Of a stretch of DNA of 34,184 bases, positions 32,716-34,184 are shown one piece after another. Made by a program: the position numbers and the translations under genes. Under the pieces are notes generated by a model. That model was not told the origin of the DNA. It searched no databases and saw only the letters and a list, made by a program, of their open reading frames with translations. Positions within the stretch are counted from its first letter, which is position 1; each line of letters opens with the position of its first letter. Source of the DNA: Streptomyces sp. (GTDB lineage Bacteria > Actinomycetota > Actinomycetes > Streptomycetales > Streptomycetaceae); contig JABFVM010000254.1 in the NCBI GenBank assembly GCA_013362785.1, forward strand, positions 1 through 34,184, given 5' to 3'.

Positions 32716-33309
32716 ATGAACTCCGACATGCTGCTGGCCGCCGCCGAAGCCCTTCCCGGGCCCCGCGCCCACGCGCCCGCGAACCCCGCCACCGTCCTCG
32801 TCGGCTACGGCACCGACGAGGAGCTGACCCGGTTCGCCACCGACCCCCGCTGGGCCGTGCACGTCCCCGGCCACCCCGTCGAGGTCCGCCGCGCCATCGA
32901 GCACGCCGTACGGCGCGGCGAGCGGGCGTATGTACACGTCGCCGGCGACTCCAACGCCGAACCGCGCGGCGTGACCGAGGGCTTCGAGCTGGTCCGCGAG
33001 GGGCTGGACGGCGTGGTCGCCGCGGTCGGCGCCACCCTCGACCCCGTCCTGCGGGCCACGGCAGGGCTCGACCTGACCGTGCTCTACGCGGCCACCGTCC
33101 GGCCCTTCGACGAGGTCGGCCTGCGTACGGCCGTGCTGGCCGCCGACCACGCCGACGTGGTGCTCGTGGAGCCGGGCCAACCCGGCCTTTCGGCCCGCCA
33201 CGTCGCCGAGACCCTCGTCCACGTACCGCACCGGCTGCTGGCCCTGGGCGGCGCGGACGGCCCGGACGAGGCCGCGCTCGCCCGGGCCGTCCGGGACTTC
33301 CTCAGGTGA
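32716..33309 (+). CDS. Transketolase C-terminal-domain-like protein
   Basis: 197 residues with AGAGGA 6 nt before the ATG. 'WAVHVPGHPVEVRRAIEHAVRRGERAYVHV' resembles the end of the pyrimidine-binding domain of transketolase/pyruvate dehydrogenase E1-beta. 'LDGVVAAVGATLDPVLRATAGLDLTVLYAATVRPFDEVGL' and 'VVLVEPGQPGLSARHVAETL' (positions ~105-185) resemble the C-terminal domain. The thiamine-diphosphate domain is absent, so the protein alone cannot be a transketolase. FasC of the fas locus is also transketolase/E1-beta-like, which makes its place beside ipt notable. Function unknown. Confidence 0.7.
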   Translation: MNSDMLLAAAEALPGPRAHAPANPATVLVGYGTDEELTRFATDPRWAVHVPGHPVEVRRAIEHAVRRGERAYVHVAGDSNAEPRGVTEGFELVREGLDGVVAAVGATLDPVLRATAGLDLTVLYAATVRPFDEVGLRTAVLAADHADVVLVEPGQPGLSARHVAETLVHVPHRLLALGGADGPDEAALARAVRDFLR

Positions 33310-33313
33310 CCTG

Positions 33314-33336
33314 GGGTCTGTTCGCCGGACAGACCC
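33314..33336. terminator. Terminator between convergent genes
   Basis: GGGTCTGT and ACAGACCC form a perfect 8-bp stem with a 7-nt loop, 5 bp after the transketolase-like stop and abutting the rhodanese stop. Confidence 0.75.
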
Positions 33337-33920
33337 TAGGGGCGCCCGCGCTGCGCCAGTGCGGCAAGGGTCGCGTCCAGGTCGGCGGGGCGTGGGCGGT
33401 TGTGGGGCAGCTTCGACAGCAGTGCGGCCATGCCGCAGGTGTTGGTGAGCGCCGAGAACACCAGGCCGCCCGCGATCCCCGCGGAGAGCAACTGCCAGGC
33501 CGGGTGCAGCAGCCCGAGGGCCAGACCGGCCAGCACGACCGTGCCCGCGGTGAAGCGCACCTGGCGCTCCATCGCCCACACGGTGCGCCCGCCCGACGCC
33601 GACCGGTCCAGCGCGTGCCCGCGCCCCGCCCAGCCCTGGGTGCCGCCGCTCAGGGTCATGGCCCGTATGCCGTGCCCGGCGAGGGTGCGGCACGCGTTCT
33701 CCGAGCGGGCGCCGGAGGCGCAGGCCACCAGGAGTTCGCCGGACAGCTGCCGCAGTGCGGGCAGCGCCCTGTCGAGCTGGTCCACCGGGATGTTCAGGGC
33801 CTGGGGCAGATGCCCGGCGGCGTACTCGCCCGGTGTGCGCACGTCGATGACCGTCAGCCCGGGCAGCCGGGTGCGGGCCTCGTCGGCGTCGATGACGGAG
33901 GGGTTGAGCTGGGGGTTCAT
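33336..33920 (-). CDS. Rhodanese-DUF2892 membrane sulfurtransferase
   Basis: 194 residues. A rhodanese domain fills ~7-105: 'VIDVRTPGEYAAGHLPQALNIP' and the active loop 'CASGARS' (67-73) with persulfide-forming Cys67. Two membrane spans follow ('TAGTVVLAGLALGLL', 'LLSAGIAGGLVFSALTN'), forming the DUF2892/YgaP-like C-terminal part. It moves sulfane sulfur at the inner face of the membrane. It is divergent from a CstR-type regulator with a matching operator in between, so it is probably derepressed by persulfide stress. The RBS is AGGA about 12 nt before the ATG. Confidence 0.9.
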   Translation of the reverse strand: MNPQLNPSVIDADEARTRLPGLTVIDVRTPGEYAAGHLPQALNIPVDQLDRALPALRQLSGELLVACASGARSENACRTLAGHGIRAMTLSGGTQGWAGRGHALDRSASGGRTVWAMERQVRFTAGTVVLAGLALGLLHPAWQLLSAGIAGGLVFSALTNTCGMAALLSKLPHNRPRPADLDATLAALAQRGRP

Positions 33921-33929
33921 GGGGAGTGA

Positions 33930-34184
<255 letters not shown>

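Overview
The window is high-GC DNA with the gene density, GTG starts, ATGA/GTGA gene overlaps and protein families of a Streptomyces chromosome. The mix (secreted glycoside hydrolases, glycosyltransferases, a carboxylate-type siderophore locus and cytokinin genes) looks like accessory DNA of a soil or plant-associated streptomycete. No tRNA, rRNA, CRISPR array, transposase or integrase was seen.

Layout. 1-7.5 kb: 3' part of a GH5 endoglycoceramidase-like gene, a TipA-type MerR regulator overlapping a GT1 glycosyltransferase, a secreted beta-propeller protein divergent from a TetR regulator, a PepSY protein and a second GT1 paralogue. 7.6-9.7 kb: a secreted GH27 alpha-galactosidase with a ricin-type domain. 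9.7-13.3 kb: a lone ctaD (cytochrome oxidase subunit I) translationally coupled to a small membrane protein, divergent from an ECF sigma factor plus a CU044_5270-type membrane protein. 13.3-15.6 kb: an alanine-rich, apparently leaderless leader peptide upstream of a gene encoding only the aminoacylation half of alanyl-tRNA synthetase, then an NTF2-like protein and a small secreted protein.

15.7-28.0 kb: an iron-acquisition locus. Five minus-strand genes in the order ATP-grasp, IucA/IucC, MFS, IucA/IucC, PLP decarboxylase reproduce the order of the vibrioferrin operon pvsABCDE of Vibrio. Upstream on the same strand lie a siderophore-binding lipoprotein, an ATPase and two FecCD permeases, and a FhuF-like ferric reductase is divergent. 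Two IdeR/DmdR-type iron boxes lie in the divergent promoter region. I infer synthesis, export, re-import and reductive release of a vibrioferrin-like siderophore.

28.0-32.5 kb: a minus-strand operon of adenylate isopentenyltransferase, cytokinin dehydrogenase-like flavoprotein, LOG phosphoribohydrolase and an ABC exporter, i.e. a reduced version of the fas cytokinin locus (fasD-fasE-fasF) of Rhodococcus fascians and Streptomyces turgidiscabies. A small transketolase-C-like protein is divergent from it. 33.3-34.2 kb: a rhodanese-DUF2892 protein divergent from a CstR-type (persulfide-sensing) regulator with a clear operator between them; the regulator runs off the window end.
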